Of a DNA stretch of 64,000 nucleotides, positions 9,306-17,388 are shown piece by piece (the stretch's first letter is position 1; every line of letters begins with the position of its first letter). The position numbers and the translations under genes are program-made. The stretch is from NCBI RefSeq assembly GCF_040729435.1, contig NZ_CP160398.1:3038001-3102000 (forward strand), given 5' to 3'. Under the pieces are notes generated by a model that saw nothing but the letters and a program-made list of their open reading frames with translations, was not told the origin of the DNA and ran no database searches. Source of the stretch: Pseudomonas sp. HOU2. GTDB taxonomy: Bacteria; Pseudomonadota; Gammaproteobacteria; Pseudomonadales; Pseudomonadaceae.

Positions 9306-10009
9306 ACATCCAGTTGATCACCTTCGACCTCGACGACACCCTGTGGGACACCGCCCCGGTGATCGTCAGCGCCGAAGCGGTATTGCGCCAATGGCTGAGC
9401 GAACATGCACCGAACCTGGGTGCGGTGCCGGTGGAACACTTGTGGGCGATTCGCGAGCGGGTGCTGGCGAGCGAACCGGGCCTCAAGCATCGCATCAGCG
9501 CTTTGCGCCGACGGGTGTTGTTCCACGCACTGGAAGACGCTGGCTATGCCCATGGCGAAGCTTCCGAGCTGGCGGACAAGAGTTTTGAGGTGTTTTTGCA
9601 TGCACGGCATCAGATCGAAGTGTTCCCGGAGGTCGAACCGACCCTGGAAATCCTCGCCAATCATTACGCCCTCGGCGTGGTCACCAACGGCAACGCCGAC
9701 GTGCGCCGGTTGGGGCTGGCGGATTACTTCAAGTTTGCGCTGTGCGCGGAAGATATCGGCATCGCCAAACCGGACGCGCGCTTGTTTCACGAGGCGTTGC
9801 AGCGTGGTGGCGTGAGTGCTGAAGCGGCCGTGCACATTGGCGATCATCCTGGCGATGACATTGCCGGGGCGCAGCAGGCGGGCATGCGCGCGGTCTGGTT
9901 CAACCCCACGGGCAAGGTCTGGGAAGCCGAGCGACTGCCGGATGCGGAGGTCCGCAGCCTGACCGATTTGCCGGCAGTGCTCGCCCGCTGGAATGCCACC
10001 TCCAGCTGA
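9302..10009 (+). CDS. HAD-superfamily hydrolase (YigB-like phosphatase)
   Basis: The protein has 235 residues from an ATG that overlaps the xerC stop (ATGA). HAD motif I is FDLDDTLWD with nucleophile D9 and acid D11. Motif II is [11 protein letters not shown] near residue 127, and motifs III-IV are IAKPDARLF and [13 protein letters not shown]. The helical cap lies between motifs I and II. In E. coli the gene after xerC is yigB, a phosphatase acting on the riboflavin precursor ARPP and on FMN; the same position makes that the leading function here, though substrate cannot be read from the motifs. Confidence 0.9.
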   Translation: MNIQLITFDLDDTLWDTAPVIVSAEAVLRQWLSEHAPNLGAVPVEHLWAIRERVLASEPGLKHRISALRRRVLFHALEDAGYAHGEASELADKSFEVFLHARHQIEVFPEVEPTLEILANHYALGVVTNGNADVRRLGLADYFKFALCAEDIGIAKPDARLFHEALQRGGVSAEAAVHIGDHPGDDIAGAQQAGMRAVWFNPTGKVWEAERLPDAEVRSLTDLPAVLARWNATSS

Positions 10010-10024
10010 CACACAACCTTTTTT

Positions 10025-10157
10025 TGTGGCGAGGGAGCTTGCTCCCGCTCGGCTGCGCAGCAGTCGTAAAACCAGCCAACACAATATTCCTGAAAAACTG
10101 CGCCTGCAGATTTTGGGGTCGCTTCGCGACCCAGCGGGAGCAAGCTCCCTCGCCACA
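10025..10157. repeat. REP doublet (REPIN), GTGGCGAGGG class, long spacer
   Basis: Inverted TGTGGCGAGGGAGCTTGCTC units are separated by about 85 bases, longer than in the sister copies. The spacer holds a second small palindrome, GGGTCGCTTCGCGACCC. Confidence 0.88.
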
Positions 10158-10190
10158 ATATCGCAGTGAACGAGCGCTTTTGTTTCAGGC

Positions 10191-10222
10191 ATGAAAAAGC
10201 CCGCAGCGACGGCGGGCTTTTT
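10191..10222. terminator. Bidirectional intrinsic terminator downstream of sutA
   Basis: AAAAAGCCCGC pairs with GCGGGCTTTTT (near-perfect, short loop). It lies between convergent transcripts from the lysA-xerC side and from sutA and can end both. Confidence 0.85.
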
Positions 10223-10242
10223 CAGCAAGCAGGTAGCACGCC

Positions 10243-10569
10243 TCAGATAGGGCGGCTGCCGTACTTGTTGTCCGGCTTCTTGGGCGGATCGGCGACCACG
10301 TTGGCCTCCACTTCCTGCACCTTGCCGCCGCGCGCAAGGAATTCTTCCATGGCCTTGGCCAGGGCGTCACGCTCCTTGTTCTTGGCTTCGATGCTCGGCA
10401 ACTCGTCTACCGACACCGCAGCCTTGGCTTTGCCTTTGGCAGCCGGGGCCGGCGTATCGTCACCGCCATCGTCGTCAGCAACGTCTTCCGCTGCTGCTTC
10501 CAGGCCTTCCTCGGCCTCGTCTTCGTCGCCTACTTCGAGGTCGTCGTTTTCCAGATCATCGTCGCTCAT
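10243..10569 (-). CDS. sutA: RNA polymerase-binding transcriptional regulator SutA
   Basis: The product is 108 residues. The N-terminal half is extremely acidic (DDDLENDDLEVGDEDEAEE) and low in complexity, the middle (SIEAKNKERDALAKAMEEFL, about 59-78) is helical, and the C-terminus ends KYGSRPI. This matches SutA of P. aeruginosa, an intrinsically disordered factor that binds RNA polymerase and raises transcription of growth-maintenance genes in slow growth. It is a single gene with a terminator directly behind it. Identification rests on composition, length and the GSRPI tail. Confidence 0.88.
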   Translation of the reverse strand: MSDDDLENDDLEVGDEDEAEEGLEAAAEDVADDDGGDDTPAPAAKGKAKAAVSVDELPSIEAKNKERDALAKAMEEFLARGGKVQEVEANVVADPPKKPDNKYGSRPI

Positions 10570-10671
10570 GTTCTACCTCATGACTTGCGAAAAGCAGATT
10601 AGTTATAGACCAGCTTTGGCGACTGTCGAAAGTCGCCGGAAAAAAATCGGTAACCGCTGGTGACCAACGGT

Positions 10672-11097
10672 TTACGCCCCTTCACCGTGCAGGGTGGCGA
10701 GGACTTTACGCGCACCGCCATGATCACGGTGCTCGCCCAGATAAACGCCTTGCCAGGTTCCCAGTGCCAGACGACCTGCCGAAACCGGCAGACTGATCTG
10801 GCAGCCAAGCACGCTGGCCTTGAAGTGCGCCGGGAGGTCGTCCAGGCCTTCGTCGTTATGCTCATAGCCGTCTGTTCCTTGTGGGATCAGACGATTGAAA
10901 AATCGTTCGAAGTCGCGACGGACCGCCGGATCGGCGTTCTCGTTGATGGTCAACGACGCCGAGGTATGCTGCAGCCACAAATGCAACAGACCGATCCGGC
11001 ACGCCTTGAGTTCAGGCAGGCCGGCGAGTAACTCGTCCGTTACCAGATGAAAGCCCCGGGGCCGTGCCCGCAGGGTTATCAGAGTCTGTTGCCACAT
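10672..11097 (-). CDS. YjbQ / UPF0047 family protein
   Basis: The protein has 141 residues starting [17 protein letters not shown]; a GCGGAGAA site lies just upstream, so the earlier ATG was rejected. The family signature [20 protein letters not shown] (about 44-63) and the [16 protein letters not shown] stretch near the C-terminus, with several conserved histidines, are present. The E. coli homologue shows weak thiamin phosphate synthase activity, but a physiological role is not established. It lies between sutA and amtB on the same strand. Confidence 0.9.
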   Translation of the reverse strand: MWQQTLITLRARPRGFHLVTDELLAGLPELKACRIGLLHLWLQHTSASLTINENADPAVRRDFERFFNRLIPQGTDGYEHNDEGLDDLPAHFKASVLGCQISLPVSAGRLALGTWQGVYLGEHRDHGGARKVLATLHGEGA

Positions 11098-11269
11098 ACA
11101 GTTCTCCGCACGTTCGGGGCGCATTCTAGCGCGCTCTGGGAAAAAACAAAGGCCCTAATATTCCTGCAATGATGTAAGCGATTGGCCGCAGAAAAACGCT
11201 TGTCGTAAACACGACCAAAGCCGTACGAAAAATCCTTTCAGCCACCACCTGAATGACAAATTCCAGACA

Positions 11270-11303
11270 AAAAAATGCCCGGCAAGCCGGGCAAGTTTTT
11301 TCG
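11270..11303 (-). terminator. Intrinsic terminator of glnK-amtB
   Basis: TGCCCGGC and GCCGGGCA form an eight-base perfect stem with a two-base loop, flanked by A- and T-runs, just past the amtB stop codon. Confidence 0.85.
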
Positions 11304-11313
11304 ATGCGCGTAC

Positions 11314-12651
11314 TTACAGGTTGTAGCCGCGTTCGTTGTGTTGTGCCAGGTCCAGACCCACTGCCTCTTCTTCCTCGGTCACACGCAGACCCATCACGGC
11401 GTCCAGGACCTTGAGGATGATGAAGGTGACGATTGCGGTGTAGATCACCGTGAAGCCGACGCCTTTGCACTGAATCCAGACTTGCGAAGCAATATCGGTC
11501 ACGGTGCCGAAGCCGCCCATGGCCGGTGCCGCGAACACACCGGTGAGGATCGCGCCGAGGATACCGCCGATACCGTGCACGCCGAAGGCATCCAGGGAGT
11601 CGTCATAGCCAAGTTTGCGTTTCAGGGTGGTGGCACAGAAGAAGCACACCACGCCTGCCGCCAGACCGATCACCAGTGCGCCCATCGGGCCAACGGTGCC
11701 CGCAGCCGGAGTGATCGCCACCAGACCGGCAACCACACCCGAAGCAATGCCCAGAGCGCTTGGTTTGCCGTGAGTGATCCACTCCGCGAACATCCAGCCC
11801 AGAGCCGCTGCAGCGGTTGCAATCTGAGTGACCAGCATCGCCATGCCGGCAGTGCCGTTGGCGGCTGCGGCGGAACCGGCGTTGAAGCCGAACCAGCCGA
11901 CCCACAGCATCGCCGCGCCCATCAGGGTGTAACCGAGGTTGTGCGGCGCCATCGGGGTGGTCGGGAAGCCTTTGCGCTTGCCCAGTACCAGGCACGCGAC
12001 CAGACCGGCGATACCGGCGTTGATATGCACCACGGTGCCGCCCGCGAAGTCGAGTACGCCCCAGTCCCACAGCAGGCCGCCATTACCGGACCAGACCATG
12101 TGTGCGATCGGCGCATAGACGAGGGTGAACCAGACGCCCATGAAGATCAGCATCGCGGAAAATTTCATTCGCTCGGCGAACGCACCGACGATCAGTGCCG
12201 GGGTGATGATCGCGAAAGTCATCTGGAAGGTGACGAACACCGCCTCCGGGAACAGCGCCGCGGGACCGGTCAGGCTTGAAGGCGTGACCCCGGCGAGGAA
12301 CGCCTTGCCCATGCCGCCGAAGAACGAGTTGAAGTTGACGACGCCCTGCTCCATGCCGGTGGTGTCGAACGCAATGCTGTAGCCATAAATGACCCACAGA
12401 ACGCTGATCAGACCGGTAATGGCGAAGCACTGCATCATCACCGAAAGAATGTTTTTCGAGCGCACCATGCCGCCGTAGAACAGCGCCAGGCCTGGAATGG
12501 TCATGAACAGCACGAGGGCTGTGGACGTCAGCATCCAGGCGGTATCGCCGGAATTGAGGACTGGAGGCGCCACCGGATCTGCCGCCATAGCCAGGCCGGG
12601 CATTACGATGGACAACAGGGCGCCTAGCCCTGCGAATTTACGCAGAGTCAT
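11314..12651 (-). CDS. amtB: Ammonium transporter AmtB
   Basis: The transporter has 445 residues. A cleavable signal (MTLRKFAGLGALLSIVMPGLA, ending AMA near residue 23) precedes eleven membrane segments, as in AmtB trimers that conduct ammonium/ammonia through the inner membrane. The conserved FYGGMVRSKN after TM1, and two pore regions with HxNAG (VHINAGIAG) and GVHGIGGILG, hold the twin histidines. An AGGAG site precedes the chosen ATG. It follows glnK by 37 bases, the classical glnK-amtB operon in which GlnK blocks AmtB when nitrogen is plentiful. Confidence 0.96.
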   Translation of the reverse strand: MTLRKFAGLGALLSIVMPGLAMAADPVAPPVLNSGDTAWMLTSTALVLFMTIPGLALFYGGMVRSKNILSVMMQCFAITGLISVLWVIYGYSIAFDTTGMEQGVVNFNSFFGGMGKAFLAGVTPSSLTGPAALFPEAVFVTFQMTFAIITPALIVGAFAERMKFSAMLIFMGVWFTLVYAPIAHMVWSGNGGLLWDWGVLDFAGGTVVHINAGIAGLVACLVLGKRKGFPTTPMAPHNLGYTLMGAAMLWVGWFGFNAGSAAAANGTAGMAMLVTQIATAAAALGWMFAEWITHGKPSALGIASGVVAGLVAITPAAGTVGPMGALVIGLAAGVVCFFCATTLKRKLGYDDSLDAFGVHGIGGILGAILTGVFAAPAMGGFGTVTDIASQVWIQCKGVGFTVIYTAIVTFIILKVLDAVMGLRVTEEEEAVGLDLAQHNERGYNL

Positions 12652-12688
12652 ATTGTTTTCTCCTGGGGCGTTGGGTTTGTGGCGGCGT

Positions 12689-13120
<432 letters not shown>

Positions 13121-13125
13121 CTACC

Positions 13126-13141
13126 TGCCCGACTGACGCCA
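13126..13141 (-). promoter_or_regulatory. Possible sigma-54 promoter of glnK (weak match)
   Basis: On the minus strand TGGCGTCAGTCGGGCA keeps the GG and GC pairs ten bases apart as in TGGCAC-N5-TTGC, about 100 bases before the glnK start, but lacks the TT at -15/-14. The whole 413-base gap from glnK to ubiK otherwise shows no gene. The call rests on expectation for glnK more than on match quality. Confidence 0.25.
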
Positions 13142-13440
13142 GCTAACCGCTGCCGACGAAACTCCCCGTCCCGCCTGCCGCACTGCATTCGTCACAGCGA
13201 CTGCATCAGTGCATGGGTCACTACCGACTAAGCAGAAAGCTTGCCATCTCGCCAAATTCCTCTGATTTCAATCTCTTGGCCGCTGCCGCAGGCGCCCGCG
13301 CAAAAAAGCCCCGACGGTTACGCACAACAACGGTGCGTTGCCGTCCGTCCGCCTGCGCGAAAAGCGTGCATCCGTGCCTGCGTCAATGACTATAGACACT
13401 GCGTGATACACTGCCCGCCACTGTTTACAGGACACATTCC

Positions 13441-13701
13441 ATGCTCGCGCCCAAAGACTTCCTCGACGCCCTGAGCGGCACCGCCTCCCGCCTGTTCAGC
13501 GGCGACACCCCGCTGCCCAAAGCCGAAATCGAAAGCCAGTTCAAGATGCTGCTGCAGAGTGCGTTCAGCAAACTCGACCTGGTCAGCCGCGAAGAATTTG
13601 ACAGTCAGATGGTTGTGTTGGCCCGCACCCGCGCTCGCCTCGAAAGCCTTGAGGCGAAAGTCGCAGAGCTGGAAGCCAAGCTGACGCCGCCGGCCGAGTA
13701 A
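13441..13701 (+). CDS. ubiK: Accessory factor UbiK
   Basis: The protein has 86 residues of the BMFP/YqiC family. An N-terminal amphipathic region (MLAPKDFLDALSGTASRLF) is followed by a C-terminal coiled coil (VLARTRARLESLEAKVAELEAKL, about 59-81) that trimerises. UbiK helps the Ubi complex (with UbiJ) in the late steps of ubiquinone synthesis at the membrane. It stands alone and is followed by a strong terminator, which implies a monocistronic transcript. Confidence 0.88.
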   Translation: MLAPKDFLDALSGTASRLFSGDTPLPKAEIESQFKMLLQSAFSKLDLVSREEFDSQMVVLARTRARLESLEAKVAELEAKLTPPAE

Positions 13702-13751
13702 GTCTGCAGACCCTGAGCCAAATGCCTTGAAATTTGCGAAAGAAATCAAAC

Positions 13752-13780
13752 CGCTCCTGCCGAGGCAGGAGCGGTTTCCG
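13752..13780 (+). terminator. Intrinsic terminator of ubiK
   Basis: CCGCTCCTGC pairs with GCAGGAGCGG around a four-base loop (CGAG) and is followed by TTT. The ten-base stem lies 50 bases after the ubiK stop. Confidence 0.8.
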
Positions 13781-13873
13781 TCAGACCAATCCTCTACAAC
13801 GAATTATTCCAACGGTCTCGCAGAAACTCGTACAGGCGAAAAGCCCATAACGCGATTCTGACGAGGCGCCACA

Positions 13874-14050
13874 TATGTTTAAGAAACTTAGACATACTTT
13901 GGCCCTCCTTGCGTGGGGCCAAACCTCCGATGCACTTTCCGGCGTACGAACACCTTCGGGACTACACGTGAGTATGTCCGCTAAGGCGGCCGGGTGTGGG
14001 TTCCCCGAATACAGCACCGGCACGGGTCTCACACCGTGTCGAGGAACATG
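13874..14050 (+). CDS. Possible 58-codon ORF in unassigned region
   Basis: An ATG with a GAGGCG site 6 bases upstream opens a 58-residue frame beginning MFKKLRHTLALLAWGQTSD, with two cysteines near the end (AAGCGF and TPCRGT). A basic start followed by LALLAW is signal-like but the hydrophobic run is short. I do not recognise the product. It may be a small protein, a leader peptide, or chance coding inside a structured RNA. Only the ribosome binding site and start support it. Confidence 0.35.
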
Positions 14051-14306
14051 AAGTCTTTACGCTCCCGGCCACACTTCGCGAATACTTCATGAGTGGGCAT
14101 CGTCATTGCGGATTTTATGACCGCCCTTAGAAAGCGATTTAAACAACTTGTATCAAGTCGTTAGGAGGCGCTAGCAACAGGACCGTTGCCCTCTTTCAAG
14201 CCCATCTGATACTTGCGCCAATGAGCAAACATGCATAACCTGACCCCACGTGAGTGTGTCCGCAAAGGATACGCAGGCCTTGGCCTCACCGAAGCCTGCA
14301 AACTGA
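14036..14306 (+). other. Unassigned structured intergenic region, candidate small RNA
   Basis: No known gene is recognisable between the ubiK terminator (13780) and comM (14465). The stretch contains local inverted repeats (ATGAAGT at 14048 with ACTTCAT ending 14090; GCAAC with GTTGC near 14176-14192) and ends in a factor-independent terminator on the plus strand 130 bases before comM. A promoter was not identified. A small RNA, or an attenuated comM leader, would explain the layout; both are inference. Confidence 0.4.
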
Positions 14307-14334
14307 AAACCGTCTACTCAAGGCGGTTTTTTTT
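14307..14334 (+). terminator. Intrinsic terminator upstream of comM
   Basis: AAACCGTC pairs with GGCGGTTT over eight pairs (one G-T) with a nine-base loop and runs into eight consecutive T residues on the plus strand. No assigned gene precedes it, so something unannotated is presumably transcribed toward it. Confidence 0.75.
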
Positions 14335-14464
14335 CGCCTCGAAATTGGTTGATTACTTTCCCGCAACATTCAGTGAAAGTTCGCTCCCGCCTGATCGTCC
14401 TTCCCCAACTACCCTTCAAAAACCCGCAGGAAGCGGCCCCCCCGATTCAGCTCAAGGAACGACC

Positions 14465-15958
14465 ATGTCCCTCTCCATCGTCCACAGTCGCGCCCAGATT
14501 GGCGTGGATGCTCCCGCTGTCACTGTCGAAGTTCATCTGGCCAACGGTCTGCCGTCGCTGACCATGGTCGGCCTGCCCGAGGCGGCGGTGAAGGAGAGCA
14601 AGGATCGGGTGCGCAGCGCGATCATCAATTCCGGGCTGCAGTTTCCGGCACGGCGGATCACTTTGAATCTGGCGCCGGCGGATCTGCCCAAGGATGGCGG
14701 GCGCTTTGATCTGGCGATTGCCCTGGGGATTCTGTCGGCGAGTGTGCAGGTGCCGTGTCTGACGCTGGATGATGTGGAATGTCTGGGTGAATTGGCGTTG
14801 TCCGGCGCTGTGCGGCCGGTGCGCGGGGTGTTGCCGGCGGCGCTGGCGGCGCGCAAGGCCGGAAGGGCGCTGGTGGTGCCGCGGGCGAATGCCGAGGAGG
14901 CTTGCCTGGCGTCGGGGTTGAAAGTGTTTGCGGTGGATCATCTGCTGGAAGCAGTGGCGCATTTCAACGGGCACACGCCGGTCGAGCCTTATGTCTCGGA
15001 CGGGCTTATCCATGCGGCGAAACCTTATCCCGACCTCAATGAAGTGCAAGGACAGATGGCCGCGAAACGGGCGCTGCTGATTGCGGCGGCGGGCGCGCAC
15101 AACCTGTTGTTCAGTGGGCCACCGGGAACGGGCAAGACACTGTTGGCCAGTCGATTGCCGGGGCTACTGCCACCATTGTCCGAATGCGAAGCCCTTGAGG
15201 TCGCAGCGATTCAATCGGTCGCCAGCGGCGTGCCACTGACTCATTGGCCACAGCGGCCGTTTCGCCAGCCGCACCATTCTGCATCCGGTCCAGCGCTGGT
15301 CGGTGGCAGCTCGAAACCGCAACCCGGCGAAATCACCCTCGCCCACCACGGCGTGCTGTTTCTCGACGAGCTGCCGGAGTTTGATCGCAAGGTGCTTGAA
15401 GTGCTGCGCGAGCCGCTGGAATCCGGGCACATCGTGATCGCCCGAGCTAGGGATCGCGTGCGTTTTCCGGCACGTTTCCAGTTGGTCGCAGCAATGAACC
15501 CCTGCCCCTGTGGATATCTTGGCGAGCCGAGCGGCAAGTGCTCGTGTACACCGGACATGGTGCAGCGCTACCGCAACAAGCTATCGGGGCCGTTGCTGGA
15601 TCGGATCGATCTGCACCTGACGGTGGCGCGGGAAGCGACGGCGCTGAATCCGGCAGTGAAGCCAGGCGAGGACAGCGCCAGTGCGGCAGCCGTGGTGGCC
15701 GAGGCGCGGGAACGCCAGCAAAAGCGTCAGCGTTGTGCCAATGCGTTCCTCGATCTGCCAGGCCTGAAGCGGCACTGCCAGTTATCCACAGCCGATGAGA
15801 AATGGCTGGAGTCAGCGTGTGAACGGCTGACCTTGTCACTACGCTCAGCCCATCGTTTGCTCAAGGTCGCCAGAACCCTGGCAGACCTTGAGCAAGTCGA
15901 TGCAATCAGCCGTAAGCATCTGGCCGAGGCGCTGCAGTACCGTCCGGCGACGCCTTAG
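14465..15958 (+). CDS. comM: ComM-type AAA+ helicase (YifB, Mg chelatase subunit D/I family)
   Basis: The protein has 497 residues beginning MSLSIVHSRAQIGVDAPAV, with AAGGAAC before the ATG; the frame continues upstream but through non-coding sequence. An N-terminal Lon-like domain (about 20-145) precedes the AAA+ core with Walker A FSGPPGTGKTLLASRLPG (near 219-236), Walker B VLFLDELPEF and the four-cysteine insert NPCPCGYLGEPSGKCSC. ComM homologues are hexameric helicases driving branch migration during natural transformation; the family is often mislabelled magnesium chelatase. Length matches. Confidence 0.95.
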   Translation: MSLSIVHSRAQIGVDAPAVTVEVHLANGLPSLTMVGLPEAAVKESKDRVRSAIINSGLQFPARRITLNLAPADLPKDGGRFDLAIALGILSASVQVPCLTLDDVECLGELALSGAVRPVRGVLPAALAARKAGRALVVPRANAEEACLASGLKVFAVDHLLEAVAHFNGHTPVEPYVSDGLIHAAKPYPDLNEVQGQMAAKRALLIAAAGAHNLLFSGPPGTGKTLLASRLPGLLPPLSECEALEVAAIQSVASGVPLTHWPQRPFRQPHHSASGPALVGGSSKPQPGEITLAHHGVLFLDELPEFDRKVLEVLREPLESGHIVIARARDRVRFPARFQLVAAMNPCPCGYLGEPSGKCSCTPDMVQRYRNKLSGPLLDRIDLHLTVAREATALNPAVKPGEDSASAAAVVAEARERQQKRQRCANAFLDLPGLKRHCQLSTADEKWLESACERLTLSLRSAHRLLKVARTLADLEQVDAISRKHLAEALQYRPATP

Positions 15959-17169
15959 TGCTCGGTCAAATCAACCAGCGGCGTCTGCCGCACTTCGGTT
16001 TCACGCCCGGCCTGGATTTCGCTCACGCGCTTCAACGCATTATCCACAGCACCTTTGTCTTCCAGCAGGCTGTAGCTGATCTGAAACTGTTGGCTGGCCT
16101 TTGGCGCAATGGTCGGCACCATATTCAGCGGACGCTGATAGCGGCGGTTGTAGGAAAAGCTGGTGCCTGGCTCAAGGCCCGTGACATAGCCCTGCCCTTG
16201 GGTGTCGGTGTTTTTCCACAGGGAAAACACTGGCAGCTGTTGAGTATTGAAGCCAACAGAGACACCGAGGCTGCCAGCCTTGTTGTGCAAAACAGTCAGG
16301 GTTTCACCTTTGGCGTCGGCGTAAGGCACGACGTTATAGACGGTTTCGTCGTAGTCCTTGGTTGGACCACGATATGTCTGCCAATCTGTCAACTCGGCTT
16401 TGGCCTTGTCGTTGAATGGCGAGACCTGTTTCACCGGCGCCGCGAACCGTGCACCCTGCTCGAGGAACGGCGTGCTGAAGTTGCTGTGATACAGCGCCTG
16501 GTATTCCTTCGGATAATCGCCGTTGTTGGTCAGCGTATCGTTGAGGGCAAAGCGCACGCTGCCCGGCTCGGTGACCAGCTCAGTGACGACCGAGAAGTCG
16601 ACTTTCTTGAAGGCCTGCTCCTTCAGTTCGCCGCGCAGGCTGATGGCGTACGGCGGCTTCTCATCAATGTGCACGGTAACGCTGCTGGCCGGGATGTTGG
16701 CGGCGCGGCCGTGCAGGGTCAGCAACTCGCCATTGTCCATACCGGGATGGCCGACCCATTCGTAACCGCAGCGGGTCACGAGTTCATTGAAGCCTTCCAG
16801 CCAGCCCAGACCACCGCGCCCATTGAGTTCGATGAAGGCCGGGTTGACGACTTCCTTGACCGGCGAATCCCATCCCATGCGCACGTTGCCGACAGACGCC
16901 TGCAGGACATTCATGCCACGGGTCGGCACCACCGAGAGTTTCATCGTGCCGTTATCGATATCGACGATGCTGACACCTTCCTGTCGCCCTCCGTGCAAGG
17001 TGCGCAGGCTGACGGAGAAAGGTTTGGCGGTTTTCACCCCGAGCTGTTCACTGGTGATCGTCCAGTTTTGCGCGGGCTTGTTGGTATCGAGGAGGACGTA
17101 ATCCCAGGCAAGGGCATGGGAAGCAGCAGAGAGTGCGCCGACGGCAACGGCGAATTTGAGCGGGGTCAT
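15955..17169 (-). CDS. Secreted DUF4432 / aldose 1-epimerase-like protein
   Basis: The product is 404 residues. A signal peptide (MTPLKFAVAVGALSAASHALA) is predicted to be cleaved near residue 21, placing the protein in the periplasm. The body has the galactose mutarotase-like fold features of DUF4432 proteins: VVPTRGMNVLQASVG, GGLGWLEGFNELVTRCGYEW, HGRAANIPAS and YHSNFSTPFLEQGA. These proteins bind sugars but their substrates are mostly unknown. The gene overlaps the comM stop by four bases in convergent orientation. The start has an AAAGG site 9 bases upstream. Confidence 0.85.
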   Translation of the reverse strand: MTPLKFAVAVGALSAASHALAWDYVLLDTNKPAQNWTITSEQLGVKTAKPFSVSLRTLHGGRQEGVSIVDIDNGTMKLSVVPTRGMNVLQASVGNVRMGWDSPVKEVVNPAFIELNGRGGLGWLEGFNELVTRCGYEWVGHPGMDNGELLTLHGRAANIPASSVTVHIDEKPPYAISLRGELKEQAFKKVDFSVVTELVTEPGSVRFALNDTLTNNGDYPKEYQALYHSNFSTPFLEQGARFAAPVKQVSPFNDKAKAELTDWQTYRGPTKDYDETVYNVVPYADAKGETLTVLHNKAGSLGVSVGFNTQQLPVFSLWKNTDTQGQGYVTGLEPGTSFSYNRRYQRPLNMVPTIAPKASQQFQISYSLLEDKGAVDNALKRVSEIQAGRETEVRQTPLVDLTEH

Positions 17170-17278
17170 GGCAGCAGCCTTTATTGGAGTTGTGCCATTT
17201 TTATAGCGCTGCGGAAACGTTTCAGCAAGTGCAATGGAGCTTGCGATCGTGTGATTTACCAAGAATTCGCGAGGATCC

Positions 17279-17371
17279 ATTCGCGAGCAAGCTCGCTCCC
17301 ACAGGGATCTCGGGTGTTCACAGAATCTGTGATTCACGTCGGAAACTGTGGGAGCGAGCTTGCTCGCGAAA
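17279..17371. repeat. REP pair, GGGAGCGAGC class, reversed arrangement
   Basis: Two copies of the CTGTGGGAGCGAGCTTGCTC unit occur with their palindromic parts pointing outward, opposite to the inward arrangement in the other doublets. Both copies contain the exact sequence occupied by the IS110 element at 22-23.2 kb, here uninterrupted. Confidence 0.85.
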
Positions 17372-17388
17372 GCTATATCAAGGCTGTA

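Noticed and set aside
10191..10222. Small RNA between the HAD gene and sutA
   Set aside because: The only clear structures are a REPIN and a terminator, both explained by the flanking genes.
11126..11470. Minus-strand frame covering the amtB terminator region
   Set aside because: It crosses a strong terminator and overlaps the amtB 3' end in another frame; no ribosome binding site was seen.
13781..14032. Minus-strand 83-codon frame in the orphan region
   Set aside because: No Shine-Dalgarno precedes its start, and the plus-strand frame at 13874 with an RBS is the better candidate, though neither is proven.
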